NCBI GenBank assembly: GCA_964342855.1
Contig: CAYFIB010000001.1
Coordinates: 1-64,000, forward strand
Direction: 5' to 3'
DNA from: JBCBJX01 sp964342855
Lineage (GTDB): Bacteria > Pseudomonadota > Alphaproteobacteria > Caulobacterales > Parvularculaceae
Length of the DNA stretch: 64,000 bases
In this document: positions 8,756 to 16,379 of the stretch, piece after piece
Position numbering within the stretch: the first letter of the stretch is position 1
Layout of the letters: the number at the start of each line of letters is the position of its first letter
Made by a program: the position numbers and the translations under genes
The notes under the pieces: generated by a model
Database searches by the model: none
Told to the model about the DNA's origin: nothing
Seen by the model: only the letters and a program-made list of their open reading frames with translations

Positions 8756-10095
8756 TAAAGCACCTCTTTCAGCGCGCTTGCGAGAGCGGCGATGTGGTCA
8801 TCCGTGGTCGTCTCGGTTGCGGCGACGAGGAGGATATCCGCCATCTCCTGTTCGCCCGGCCACAGGCGCCCGCCAGGGGCCCCGGCGATCACGCCTTTGT
8901 CCGCCAGCTCATCGACCACGGCTTCGGCGTTCTTCGGCAGGCGGATGGCGAATTCGTTGAAGAATTGATTCGTCAGCATCTCGACGCCGTCTATAGCGGC
9001 GAGCGCGTCCCATGTGCGGCACGCGGCTTCGTGGTTTAGACGCGCGAGCTTCTTCAGCCCCGCCTCGCCGAGAAGCGACATGTGGATCGTAAAGGCGAGC
9101 GAGCAGAGCCCGGAGTTCGTGCAGATGTTCGAGGTCGCCTTGTCGCGACGGATGTGTTGTTCGCGCGTGGAGAGCGTCAGCACGTAGCCGCGCTTTCCTT
9201 CCGCATCCGTCGTCTCGCCGCAGAGCCGCCCCGGCGCCTGACGCACATATTTCTGACGCGTCGCGAAGAGGCCGACATAGGGCCCGCCGAAATTGAGGGC
9301 GTTGCCGATGGACTGGCCTTCGCCGGTCACGATGTCCGCGCCCATTTCGCCGGGCGATTTGAGCGCGCCGAGCGACACCGCCTCCGTCACCACGGCGACG
9401 AGAAGCGCGCCCTTGGCGTGAGCCGCTTCAGCGATGGGCGCGAGATCGACGACGCGACCGAAAACGTTCGGCGTCTGAACGATGACGCAGGAGGTCTCAT
9501 CATCGATGAGCGCGGCGATGTCCTCCGAGCCGTCCGCATCCGGCGCGGCGGAAACGATCGTGTCGCCGACCAGTTCGGAGTTCGTCCGCGTCACGGCGGC
9601 GTAGTGCGGATGCAGGCCACCGGACATGAGGACGCGAGTTCGCTTTGTCACGCGGCGCGCCATGAGGGCGGCTTCCGCCGTCGCCGTGGAGCCGTCGTAC
9701 ATGGAGGCGTTGGCGACATCCATGCCCGTCAGCGCGGCGACCTGGCTCTGGAACTCGAAGAGGTACTGCAGCGTGCCCTGCGCGATTTCCGGCTGATAAG
9801 GCGTGTAGGAGGTGAGGAACTCCGACCGCTGAATGATGTGATCGACCGTCGCCGGAACGTGGTGTTTGTAGGCGCCCGCGCCGACAAAGAACGGAACCGA
9901 ACCCGCGGCGATGTTCTTCGCCGAAAGGGCGGAGAGAGCGCGCTCGACCTCCAGCTCGCCCTGACGGCGAGGCAGGTCGATCTCCGGGTTGAGGGCGTCA
10001 GTGGGAACGTCGGCGAACAACTCGTCGATCGTTTTCGCGCCGACGACGGCGAGCATCTCGCGCCGGTCGGCGTCATTCAGCGGCAGATAACGCAT
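8755..10095 (-). CDS. gcvPA: Glycine dehydrogenase (decarboxylating) subunit 1
   Basis: 446 residues, the usual length of the N-terminal P-protein subunit in organisms with split GcvP. The start MRYLPLNDADRREMLAVVG and the blocks FVGAGAYKHHVPATVDHI, LTSYTPYQPEIAQGTLQ and VANASMYDGSTATAEA are strongly conserved in GcvPA. The fold is PLP type I, but the catalytic Lys is in GcvPB; the two form a heterotetramer. It starts 5 bases after the gcvH stop and overlaps gcvPB by one base, so the two are probably translationally coupled. Confidence 0.97.
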   Translation of the reverse strand: MRYLPLNDADRREMLAVVGAKTIDELFADVPTDALNPEIDLPRRQGELEVERALSALSAKNIAAGSVPFFVGAGAYKHHVPATVDHIIQRSEFLTSYTPYQPEIAQGTLQYLFEFQSQVAALTGMDVANASMYDGSTATAEAALMARRVTKRTRVLMSGGLHPHYAAVTRTNSELVGDTIVSAAPDADGSEDIAALIDDETSCVIVQTPNVFGRVVDLAPIAEAAHAKGALLVAVVTEAVSLGALKSPGEMGADIVTGEGQSIGNALNFGGPYVGLFATRQKYVRQAPGRLCGETTDAEGKRGYVLTLSTREQHIRRDKATSNICTNSGLCSLAFTIHMSLLGEAGLKKLARLNHEAACRTWDALAAIDGVEMLTNQFFNEFAIRLPKNAEAVVDELADKGVIAGAPGGRLWPGEQEMADILLVAATETTTDDHIAALASALKEVL

Positions 10096-10100
10096 TGGGC

Positions 10101-10469
10101 TCAGTTTCCTGCGTACTCGGCGTAAGCGGCTTCATCCATCAGGGCGTCAAGCTCGCCCGGGTTCGACGGTTTGATCTTCACGAACCAGGCGGCGCCCGCC
10201 GGATCCTCGTTCACCTTCGCCGGGTCCTCGACGATGGCGTCGTTGATCGCGGCGATCTCACCGGAGATCGGCGCATAGACGTCGGAGGCCGCTTTCACGG
10301 ACTCAACGACCGCCATGTCGTCGTTCGCTTTGAACGATTTGCCGACATCCGGCAGCTCGACGAACACGACGTCGCCCAGCTGTTCGGCCGCGTGCGGCGT
10401 GATGCCGATGACGGCGACATCGCCTTCCATGCGGACCCATTCGTGATCTTTGGTGAATTTGGTGGTCAT
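10101..10469 (-). CDS. gcvH: Glycine cleavage system H protein
   Basis: 122 residues. It carries the lipoyl arm that shuttles the aminomethyl group between P, T and L proteins. The lipoylation site is Lys59 in AVVESVKAASDVYAP, and the N-terminal FTKDHEWVRMEGDVAVIGIT and C-terminal WFVKIKPSNPGELDALMDEA are canonical. Its ribosome site GGAGGG begins inside the gcvT TAG stop codon (stop 10479-10481, start 10469), so gcvT and gcvH are likely coupled. Confidence 0.98.
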   Translation of the reverse strand: MTTKFTKDHEWVRMEGDVAVIGITPHAAEQLGDVVFVELPDVGKSFKANDDMAVVESVKAASDVYAPISGEIAAINDAIVEDPAKVNEDPAGAAWFVKIKPSNPGELDALMDEAAYAEYAGN

Positions 10470-10478
10470 GAAACCCTC

Positions 10479-11630
10479 CTAGCCCCGATAATAGCGATGC
10501 GGAACGACCGGCATGTCGACGACTTCCGCCGCCTGCGGCTTACCGCGAATGATGAGTTGAACCCTGGTTCCCGTCGCGGCGTGGGCGGCGTCGACATAAC
10601 CCATGGCGACGGGCGCTTCCGCCGTCGGCCCGAAACCGCCGGACGTGATGCGACCGATGACGGCGCCGTCTGCGGACTGGATTTCAACGCCTTCGCGCGC
10701 CGGAGCGCGGCCTTCCGGCTTCACGCCGACGCGCAGTTTCGCCGCGCCGTCCCCGCGTTGGGCGAGTATCTTCTCCGCCCCCGGAAAACCGCCCTCCTCC
10801 CGGCGGCGTTTGCCGAGGGTGAAGGCGATGTTCGCTTCGACGGGCGTCGTCGTCTCGTCCATGTCATGGCCGTAGAGACAGAGCCCCGCCTCGAGCCGGA
10901 GCGAGTCGCGAGCGCCAAGGCCGATGGGCGCGACGCGCTCGTCGGCCAGCAGCGCGCGCGCGAAGTCCTCTGCATGGGAATTCGGAACGGAGATTTCGAA
11001 CCCGTCTTCGCCGGTATAGCCGCAGCGGCTGACCAGGAGGTAGGCGCCGCGCCAGTCATAGGGGCGCATCTCCATGAATTTCTGGTCCAGCACGCCGGGG
11101 ACGATTTCGTTGACGACAGCGGCGGCTTCCGGCCCCTGCAGCGCGATGAGCGCGCGGCCCTCCTGCACCTCGACCTCGACGCGATCGCCGATTTTATCGC
11201 GCAGGAGCGCGTAATCGCGATCCTTCACCGCGGCGTTGACGACGAGCACCAGATACCCCTGGCGATCATCGCGCGCCGGGCGCGTCACCATGAGATCATC
11301 GAGAACGCCGCCGTCCTCATTCAGGAAAACCGTGTAGCGCAGCCCGCCCTTTTTCAGCTTGCGGATTTCTCCGGGAACGAGCGTCTCCAGCGCGGCGGCG
11401 ACCTTTTCGTGCGCGTCGTCGGCGCCAAGCTCGGCTTCCTTTGTCTTCAGCCAGACCTGCCCCATGTGGGAGACATCGAACAGGCCCGCCTTTTCGCGCG
11501 TGTGCAGATGTTCTTTCAGAACGCCCGCGGGGTACTGGACCGGCATGTCGTAGCCGGCGAACGGCACCATTTTCGCGCCAAGCTCCACATGGAGGGCGTG
11601 GAGCGGCGTTGTCTTCAACTCATCAGCCAT
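10479..11630 (-). CDS. gcvT: Glycine cleavage system T protein (aminomethyltransferase)
   Basis: 383 residues from ATG 11630 (MADELKTTPLHALHVELGAKMVPFAGYDMP); the frame stays open upstream into the riboswitch, but the family starts here. It transfers the methylene group from lipoyl-GcvH to tetrahydrofolate and releases ammonia. Conserved blocks include FDVSHMGQVWL, LNEDGGVLDDLMV, ALQGPEAA, SRCGYTGEDGFEISV and ARDSLRLEAGLCLYGHDMDE, in which Asp is the folate-site residue. First gene of the operon, controlled by the glycine riboswitch upstream. Confidence 0.97.
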   Translation of the reverse strand: MADELKTTPLHALHVELGAKMVPFAGYDMPVQYPAGVLKEHLHTREKAGLFDVSHMGQVWLKTKEAELGADDAHEKVAAALETLVPGEIRKLKKGGLRYTVFLNEDGGVLDDLMVTRPARDDRQGYLVLVVNAAVKDRDYALLRDKIGDRVEVEVQEGRALIALQGPEAAAVVNEIVPGVLDQKFMEMRPYDWRGAYLLVSRCGYTGEDGFEISVPNSHAEDFARALLADERVAPIGLGARDSLRLEAGLCLYGHDMDETTTPVEANIAFTLGKRRREEGGFPGAEKILAQRGDGAAKLRVGVKPEGRAPAREGVEIQSADGAVIGRITSGGFGPTAEAPVAMGYVDAAHAATGTRVQLIIRGKPQAAEVVDMPVVPHRYYRG

Positions 11631-11689
11631 GATGGCGTTTCCCCATGATGCGCGCGATCGACCGGCGGTGACCGCCGACCTAGTCCGAT

Positions 11690-11906
11690 CGCCCCGGCTG
11701 TCATGGGACCTGAGAGATTCCGCGGACCAGACGGCGCCGCTTGCTCCTTCGGTGGAGCGCCCGAATGTCGAACGCCCGCTTTCCAGCCTGTCGGTCCTGC
11801 GCGCGGTCCTTGTCGCCTGAGAGTTTCCGGGGCGGTTGCTCCTTCGGCGGCGGCTCGCGTGACGCATGAGCCGCTCTCTCCCGTGCGCGGGAGGTGCATT
11901 GCACCA
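11690..11906 (-). ncRNA. Tandem glycine riboswitch upstream of gcvT
   Basis: On the minus strand two copies of the glycine aptamer core are seen. Each has GCCGAAGGAGCAA or its variant CACCGAAGGAGCAA (around 11836-11849 and 11741-11754), then CTCTCAGG (around 11816-11823 and 11709-11716), and the first continues into the linker GACAAGGACCG and GCTGGAAAGCGGG. This is the classic two-aptamer layout, with about 60 bases left before the gcvT start. It explains most of the 310-base gap between the Fur-type gene and gcvT. In most bacteria this element turns gcv genes on with glycine. Precise ends are approximate. Confidence 0.92.
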
Positions 11907-11911
11907 GCCGG

Positions 11912-11940
11912 AAAGTACGCGCCTCGTGCGCGAAGGGCAA
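11912..11940 (-). promoter_or_regulatory. Predicted promoter of the gcv operon
   Basis: On the minus strand TTGCCC (11940-11935), a 17-base spacer and TACTTT (11917-11912). Transcription would start near 11905, just at the 5' end of the riboswitch. The -35 box abuts the stop codon of the Fur-type gene. Pattern-based only. Confidence 0.5.
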
Positions 11941-12357
11941 TCAGGCTTTTGCGGCGCGGCAATCGCCGCAGCAGCCGGAAATCTCGAGACGCGCGCCTAC
12001 GAGGCTGAAGCCCTCGGTCCTGGCGACATCTTTCACGCGCGCTTCCACGGCGCAGTCTTCAACCTCGCGCGCATCGCCGCAGATTTCGCAAATGACGAAG
12101 ACCTGGCTCGCGTGCCGATGCGCGTGGTCGCCCTCGCACAGCATGTAGGCGTTGAGGGTGTCGAGCTTGTGAACGAGCCCCTTTTCGGTGAGCCCGTCGA
12201 GCGCGCGATAGACGGTCATCGGCGCTTTCACGCCCTGCGGCCGTAATTCCTCAAGAATATCATAGGCTTTGCGCGGCTTACCGCTTTCGCGCAATGCGCC
12301 GAGCACGCGCTCTTCGTTTCGCGTCAGGGCTGGTGGATCGTTTGAAATCGTCGCCAT
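11941..12357 (-). CDS. zur: Fur family regulator, probably zinc-sensing Zur
   Basis: 138 residues. An N-terminal winged helix (about 10-80, with KAPMTVYRALDGLTEKGLVHKL) is followed by a dimerisation domain with metal ligands: GDHAHRHASQVFVICEICG (His cluster plus CxxC), and a C-terminal CCGDC. The second CxxC pair and the FVICEICGDAREVED context match Zur better than Fur or PerR. Zn-bound Zur represses zinc uptake genes. It is divergent from a His-rich TonB receptor, 116 bases apart, which supports Zur over Fur. The frame ends right at the gcv promoter. Confidence 0.8.
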   Translation of the reverse strand: MATISNDPPALTRNEERVLGALRESGKPRKAYDILEELRPQGVKAPMTVYRALDGLTEKGLVHKLDTLNAYMLCEGDHAHRHASQVFVICEICGDAREVEDCAVEARVKDVARTEGFSLVGARLEISGCCGDCRAAKA

Positions 12358-12401
12358 GATGCGAATTTCGTTCGCTCGGACGCGAACCGCAAGTGGCGGC
12401 C

Positions 12402-12430
12402 TTTACCCGCATGATACTTTATCACATAAC
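12402..12430 (+). promoter_or_regulatory. Promoter of the TonB receptor with a palindrome in the spacer
   Basis: TTTACC (12402-12407) and CATAAC (12425-12430) are 17 bases apart. The spacer contains the perfect inverted repeat TGATA-ctt-TATCA at 12412-12424. A repressor bound there would block polymerase, so it is a candidate Zur operator in the zur-receptor divergent gap. It does not match closely the longer Zur consensus I know from Alphaproteobacteria, hence moderate confidence. Confidence 0.42.
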
Positions 12431-12473
12431 GGCGCGTGCTCAGTACGAGCGGGGACGACGAACGGGGTAACCG

Positions 12474-14603
12474 ATGTTTGGACTTTTAATCGCGGCCGCC
12501 GTCGCCGCGCCTACCGCCGATGAACTGGATGTCAGCGACGTCATCACCATCCACGCGCGACCGGGCGCGGAGACGCCCGCCGACACTCTATCGCCAGTGA
12601 CGATCCTGTCCGGCGAACAGCTGCGCCGACGCCTTGCAAACACCATTGGCGAAACGATTCGCCTGGAGCCGGGCGTCGCCTCCACCGGCTTCGGCCAGGG
12701 CGCAAGCCGACCGATCATCCGCGGTCAGGGCGGCGTGCGCGTGCAGGTGCTGGACGCCGGCATCGGCGCCATCGACGCCTCGGCGACAAGTCCGGACCAC
12801 GCGGTCGCGATCGACTCGCTCGTCGCGGAACAGATCGAAGTCGTCCGCGGCGCCTCGCAGCTTCTCTACGGCTCTTCCGCGACCGGCGGCGTCGTCAATG
12901 TCGTCAACGGACGTATTCCGGATGAACGGCCAGAAGGCGGCTTCGACGGCGCCCTGCGCTCGGCCGTGAGCACGGTGGACGGCGGCTTCGACGGCGCCGG
13001 CACGATCGATATCGATCTTGGTCGCGGCTTCGTTCTCCATGCGGACGGCTCCTACCGGGACGCCGGCGACTACGACATTCCGGGCTTCGCGGAATCCGCT
13101 GATTTCATCGCTGCGGAGGAAGCGGAAGAAGAGGAACACGAAGAAGAGGAAGAACACGAACACGAACACGAAGAAGAGGAAGAAGCTTTCGGCATTGTCG
13201 AAAACTCCGCAGTAGAGCGTTCCAGCTTCGCGGGCGGGCTTTCCTACATCTTTGAGAACGGGTTCATCGGCTTCTCTGCCTCACGCTTTGAGACGCTTTA
13301 CGGCGTTCCGGGCGGTCATGGTCACGGCCACGAGGAAGAAGAAGAGCACGAAGAAGAAGAGGAAGAGCACGAACACGAGGAAGAGGAAGGCGAAGAGAGC
13401 GTTACCATCGACCTCGAGCAGACGCGCTATGATCTTCGCGGTGAACTCTACTCCGTCGGCCCCTTCGAAACCCTGCGCCTCCGTGCCGCCTATGCGGACT
13501 ATGAGCACATTGAATTTGAAGGCGATGAGACTGGCACGGTCTTTACCAACGAAGGCGTTGAAGCGCGCATTGAAGGCGTGACGCCGCGTTCGGCGAACGG
13601 CCTGCGCACGATCGTCGGGGTTCAGTATTTCGATCGCGACTTCTCGGCCATCGGCGAAGAAGCGTTTGTGGATCCGTCCACGACGCGTCAGTTCGGCCTC
13701 TTCGCCTTTGAAGACCTCGAGCGCGGCCCCTGGCGCTTCGAGATCGGCGCCCGCTACGAGCACCAGTCCGTGGAAAGCAAAGGCGACCGCATCTTCACGC
13801 TCGACCCAAACGCTGATGCGACCCGTAACTTCGACACCGTCAGCGCATCCGCCAGCGCCGGCTTTAAGCCGACGGAAGACTCCATCGTCAGCCTCAACGT
13901 GTTCCGCACGGAACGCGCGCCGGCCGCGGAGGAGCTCTTCTCCAACGGCGAACACCTCGCTACGAACCCGTTCGAGATCGGCGATCCGAACCTCGACACC
14001 GAAACGGCGCTCGGCGCGGAAGCCTCCTTCCGCAAATCGCGCGGCCCGGTCGTGTTCGGCGTCAACGCCTTCTACACGTCCTATTCGGACTACATCTTCG
14101 AACTGCCTGTCGGCGAGACCGAGGAAGAGCAGATCATCACGCAGTTCACCTCGGCGGACGTCGATTTCTACGGCGCTGAAGCGATCGCCAAAATGACGCT
14201 CGGCACGGTCGGCGCGTTTGAAGTCTCCCTAGACGGCGTCGTCGAATATGTTGAGGCGAAACTGGATCAGGCCGCGGACGGCGTCGACGACCTGCCGCGT
14301 CTTCCGCCGCTGGGCGGCGTTCTGGGCGTCGAAGCTCTGTCGAACACCGCCGATATCCGCGTGGAATATGAGTTCGCCGCGTCGCGCGACGCCGGGGCCG
14401 GTCAGGAGTTTGATACGGACGGATACGGATCGCTGAACGCGTTCCTGACCCTCCACCCGGTAACGACGGAGCCGCGTCTTTCCCTAGACGTTCGTGCCGA
14501 GAACCTGACAAACGAAGAGATCCGCTATCACTCCTCGTTCCTGAAAGACCTTATCGCGCAGCCGGGCCGGAACATCACCATCGCCCTGCGTTACGACTTC
14601 TAA
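12474..14603 (+). CDS. TonB-dependent receptor with His/Glu-rich loops (ZnuD-like zinc uptake)
   Basis: 709 residues. A short signal-like N-terminus (MFGLLIAAAVAAPTADE) precedes the plug domain (about 25-150: SPVTILSGEQLRRRLANTIG, RPIIRGQGGVRVQVLD, IEVVRGASQLLYGSSATGG). A 22-strand type barrel follows and ends in ALRYDF with the terminal Phe needed for outer-membrane assembly. Two low-complexity tracts of almost only Glu and His (about residues 214-239 and 281-309) sit in predicted extracellular loops. ZnuD and related zinc receptors have such loops, so the ligand is inferred to be Zn2+. Divergent from the Zur-like gene and ended by a terminator. Confidence 0.88.
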   Translation: MFGLLIAAAVAAPTADELDVSDVITIHARPGAETPADTLSPVTILSGEQLRRRLANTIGETIRLEPGVASTGFGQGASRPIIRGQGGVRVQVLDAGIGAIDASATSPDHAVAIDSLVAEQIEVVRGASQLLYGSSATGGVVNVVNGRIPDERPEGGFDGALRSAVSTVDGGFDGAGTIDIDLGRGFVLHADGSYRDAGDYDIPGFAESADFIAAEEAEEEEHEEEEEHEHEHEEEEEAFGIVENSAVERSSFAGGLSYIFENGFIGFSASRFETLYGVPGGHGHGHEEEEEHEEEEEEHEHEEEEGEESVTIDLEQTRYDLRGELYSVGPFETLRLRAAYADYEHIEFEGDETGTVFTNEGVEARIEGVTPRSANGLRTIVGVQYFDRDFSAIGEEAFVDPSTTRQFGLFAFEDLERGPWRFEIGARYEHQSVESKGDRIFTLDPNADATRNFDTVSASASAGFKPTEDSIVSLNVFRTERAPAAEELFSNGEHLATNPFEIGDPNLDTETALGAEASFRKSRGPVVFGVNAFYTSYSDYIFELPVGETEEEQIITQFTSADVDFYGAEAIAKMTLGTVGAFEVSLDGVVEYVEAKLDQAADGVDDLPRLPPLGGVLGVEALSNTADIRVEYEFAASRDAGAGQEFDTDGYGSLNAFLTLHPVTTEPRLSLDVRAENLTNEEIRYHSSFLKDLIAQPGRNITIALRYDF

Positions 14604-14638
14604 GCCTTCAAAACACGATCCCTCTACTGAGCGACTCA

Positions 14639-14666
14639 CCCCTCTCCTTTCAGGAGAGGGGTTTTT
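14639..14666 (+). terminator. Intrinsic terminator of the TonB receptor gene
   Basis: A perfect 10-bp stem CCCCTCTCCT (14639-14648) / AGGAGAGGGG (14652-14661), loop TTC, then TTTTT (14662-14666). It is 36 bases after the receptor stop. The minus strand lacks a T run, so it serves the receptor only. Confidence 0.9.
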
Positions 14667-14678
14667 CGTCTGTTTCGC

Positions 14679-15287
14679 TCAGTCGAATTTTACCTGCTTC
14701 ATCAGCGCGGAGACGCCAGCGTCCGGCCCCTCGCCCTGGAACAGCATTGAGCCTTTCGGAAGCGAATACTGAACATGGTCGCCCTGAGGCTGGACGATCG
14801 CGCGTTCGCCGTTGATGACGACGGAGCGGACGCCCGAAGATGACGACGCCATGGCGAACATCGGGTTCGATAACATGGTGGAGAACGTCGCGATCATCGG
14901 CGAGTCGGCGATGACGCGAAGGGTCACTTCTTCGCCATCCTTCGTGTACGTCTGCTCAATGGACGTGCCGCCGCCCATGACCGCCGCGCCGACGGAAATG
15001 ACTTCCGGCTCGCCCGCGGTCCAGCCGTCCGTATCGCCCGGAAGACGGCGCGCAAGGAAAAATCCCTTCGCCTGCTGCATGTACTGCTGCGCGAAGGCGA
15101 ACTCCGAAGCGGCCGTAGCGAAGGAGGCTTCACTCGGCTCGCCCTCCAGCGCTTTCATGGCGCGTTCGCCCGCGACTTTCGCGTTTTCCTGAAGTTCAGC
15201 GATTTTCTCTTCCGGATCAGCGGCGTAGGCTGATGCAGCGGCCAACATAACGACGCCAAGAGCGGCGGATTTGCGCAGAAACGTCAT
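14679..15287 (-). CDS. Exported protein, function unknown
   Basis: 202 residues with a clear Sec signal peptide (MTFLRKSAALGVVMLAAASAYAADP, cleavage after AYA). The mature part starts with a charged helix (EKIAELQENAKVAGERAM) and a Gln/Ala-rich helical stretch, then a beta-rich region with EQTYTKDGEEVTLRVIADSPM and a Gly-containing C-terminus. Methionine pairs (MIATFSTMLSNPMFAM) are notable. I do not recognise the family; it should be periplasmic. ATG at 15287 has an AAGGGGG site. It stands alone between the receptor terminator and the epimerase. Confidence 0.7.
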   Translation of the reverse strand: MTFLRKSAALGVVMLAAASAYAADPEEKIAELQENAKVAGERAMKALEGEPSEASFATAASEFAFAQQYMQQAKGFFLARRLPGDTDGWTAGEPEVISVGAAVMGGGTSIEQTYTKDGEEVTLRVIADSPMIATFSTMLSNPMFAMASSSSGVRSVVINGERAIVQPQGDHVQYSLPKGSMLFQGEGPDAGVSALMKQVKFD

Positions 15288-15353
15288 GGTTTCCCCCTTT
15301 GAACGGTTGCGTCAGGGAAAATTGCGGCGTCCCGCCGCGGGAGGCAAGCCCGC

Positions 15354-16292
15354 TCAGTTGTCCGCAGACTTCAACCAGTCCGTCAGGTTGCGGAGGCCCT
15401 CGTCCAGCGTCGTTTCCGCTCGGACACCGAGGGTCTCTTGCAGCGCTGACGGATCGCCGGCGGAATGGCGGATATCGCCAGCGCGCGCGTCGGCGTAGGC
15501 TATCTCCGCCTCGATATTAAAATAGCGCGCAAGGGTCTTCGCGAGCGTATTGACGGAGGTCTGCTCGCCGCGCGCGATGTTCAGCACCCGCGCCGAACCA
15601 GAGGGCGCCTCCATCGCCGCGCGAAGAGAACGCACGACGTCGGCAACATAGACAAAGTCGCGCGACTGCTCGCCATCGCCGAAGATCGTCACGCCCTGCC
15701 CGCGCGAAAAGCGATCCGCAAAAATGGAGATGACGCCGGAATAGGGCGAAGACGGATTTTGCCGCGGACCATAGATGTTGAAGAAGCGAAAGCCCGTCGT
15801 CGGAACATTGAAAAGATGTGAGGCGACTTGCGCGTGCATCTCCGAGCCGTACTTGTCCGCCGCATAGGCCGAGAGCGGGTTCGCCTTCTCGGATTCCTGC
15901 AACGGCACGTTCGGATTGTCTCCATAGATCGCGGCTGACGACGCGTAGACCACAGGAACCGGCCCATTCGCGTTCGCGCGGCGCGCGGCGTCTAGCGCGG
16001 TCACCGTCGCCGTCAGATTGGCCGCGTGCGTGCCGAGCCAGTCATCGACGCTCGCTTGCACCGAAGCGACGGCGGCGAGATGGAAAATCCCGTCGACGCC
16101 CTCGGCGACGGCGGCGAACAGCGCAGCGTCCTCGGCCTTGCCGACATGCAGTTCGATCCCGGGCTGAAGATTGGCGCGCGAGCCGGTCGAAAGATCATCG
16201 AGCACGCGCACGGCGTGGCCCGCTTCGAACAGGCTGTCGGCGAGATGCGAGCCGATAAAACCGGCGCCGCCGGTGATGAGATAAGTCGCCAT
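15354..16292 (-). CDS. NAD-dependent sugar-nucleotide epimerase
   Basis: 312 residues. Rossmann NAD site YLITGGAGFIGSHLADSLFE at residues 4-23, then DDLSTGSRANL, the FHLAAVASV block, the catalytic Ser in YASSAAIYGDN and the Tyr/Lys pair in SAYAADKYGSE. The C-terminal FFNIYGPRQNP and GDGEQSRDFVYVADV match UDP-GlcNAc/UDP-Glc 4-epimerases (extended SDR). The product would feed cell-surface polysaccharide, but no other glycan gene is nearby. It lies downstream of gltB on the same strand, with a hairpin between. Confidence 0.88.
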   Translation of the reverse strand: MATYLITGGAGFIGSHLADSLFEAGHAVRVLDDLSTGSRANLQPGIELHVGKAEDAALFAAVAEGVDGIFHLAAVASVQASVDDWLGTHAANLTATVTALDAARRANANGPVPVVYASSAAIYGDNPNVPLQESEKANPLSAYAADKYGSEMHAQVASHLFNVPTTGFRFFNIYGPRQNPSSPYSGVISIFADRFSRGQGVTIFGDGEQSRDFVYVADVVRSLRAAMEAPSGSARVLNIARGEQTSVNTLAKTLARYFNIEAEIAYADARAGDIRHSAGDPSALQETLGVRAETTLDEGLRNLTDWLKSADN

Positions 16293-16345
16293 GCGCTACG
16301 TCCTTCCCCCGAAGCGTCAACAGCTATCGGGCGATCGCGTGGCAA

Positions 16346-16371
16346 GGTCCACCCCTTCCTTGGGATGGACC
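16346..16371 (-). terminator. Hairpin between gltB and the epimerase gene
   Basis: On the minus strand GGTCCATCCC (16371-16362) pairs with GGGGTGGACC (16355-16346), 10 bp with one G-U pair and a 6-base loop. Only TT follows, so it may be a weak or Rho-assisted terminator of gltDB, or a read-through point into the epimerase gene. Confidence 0.35.
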
Positions 16372-16379
16372 CTCGCCCG

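Noticed and set aside
7118..8758. Long open frame on the plus strand opposite gcvPB
   Set aside because: It is the GC-rich antisense shadow of a clear gene; its product is Arg/Ala/Gly-rich and has no family pattern.
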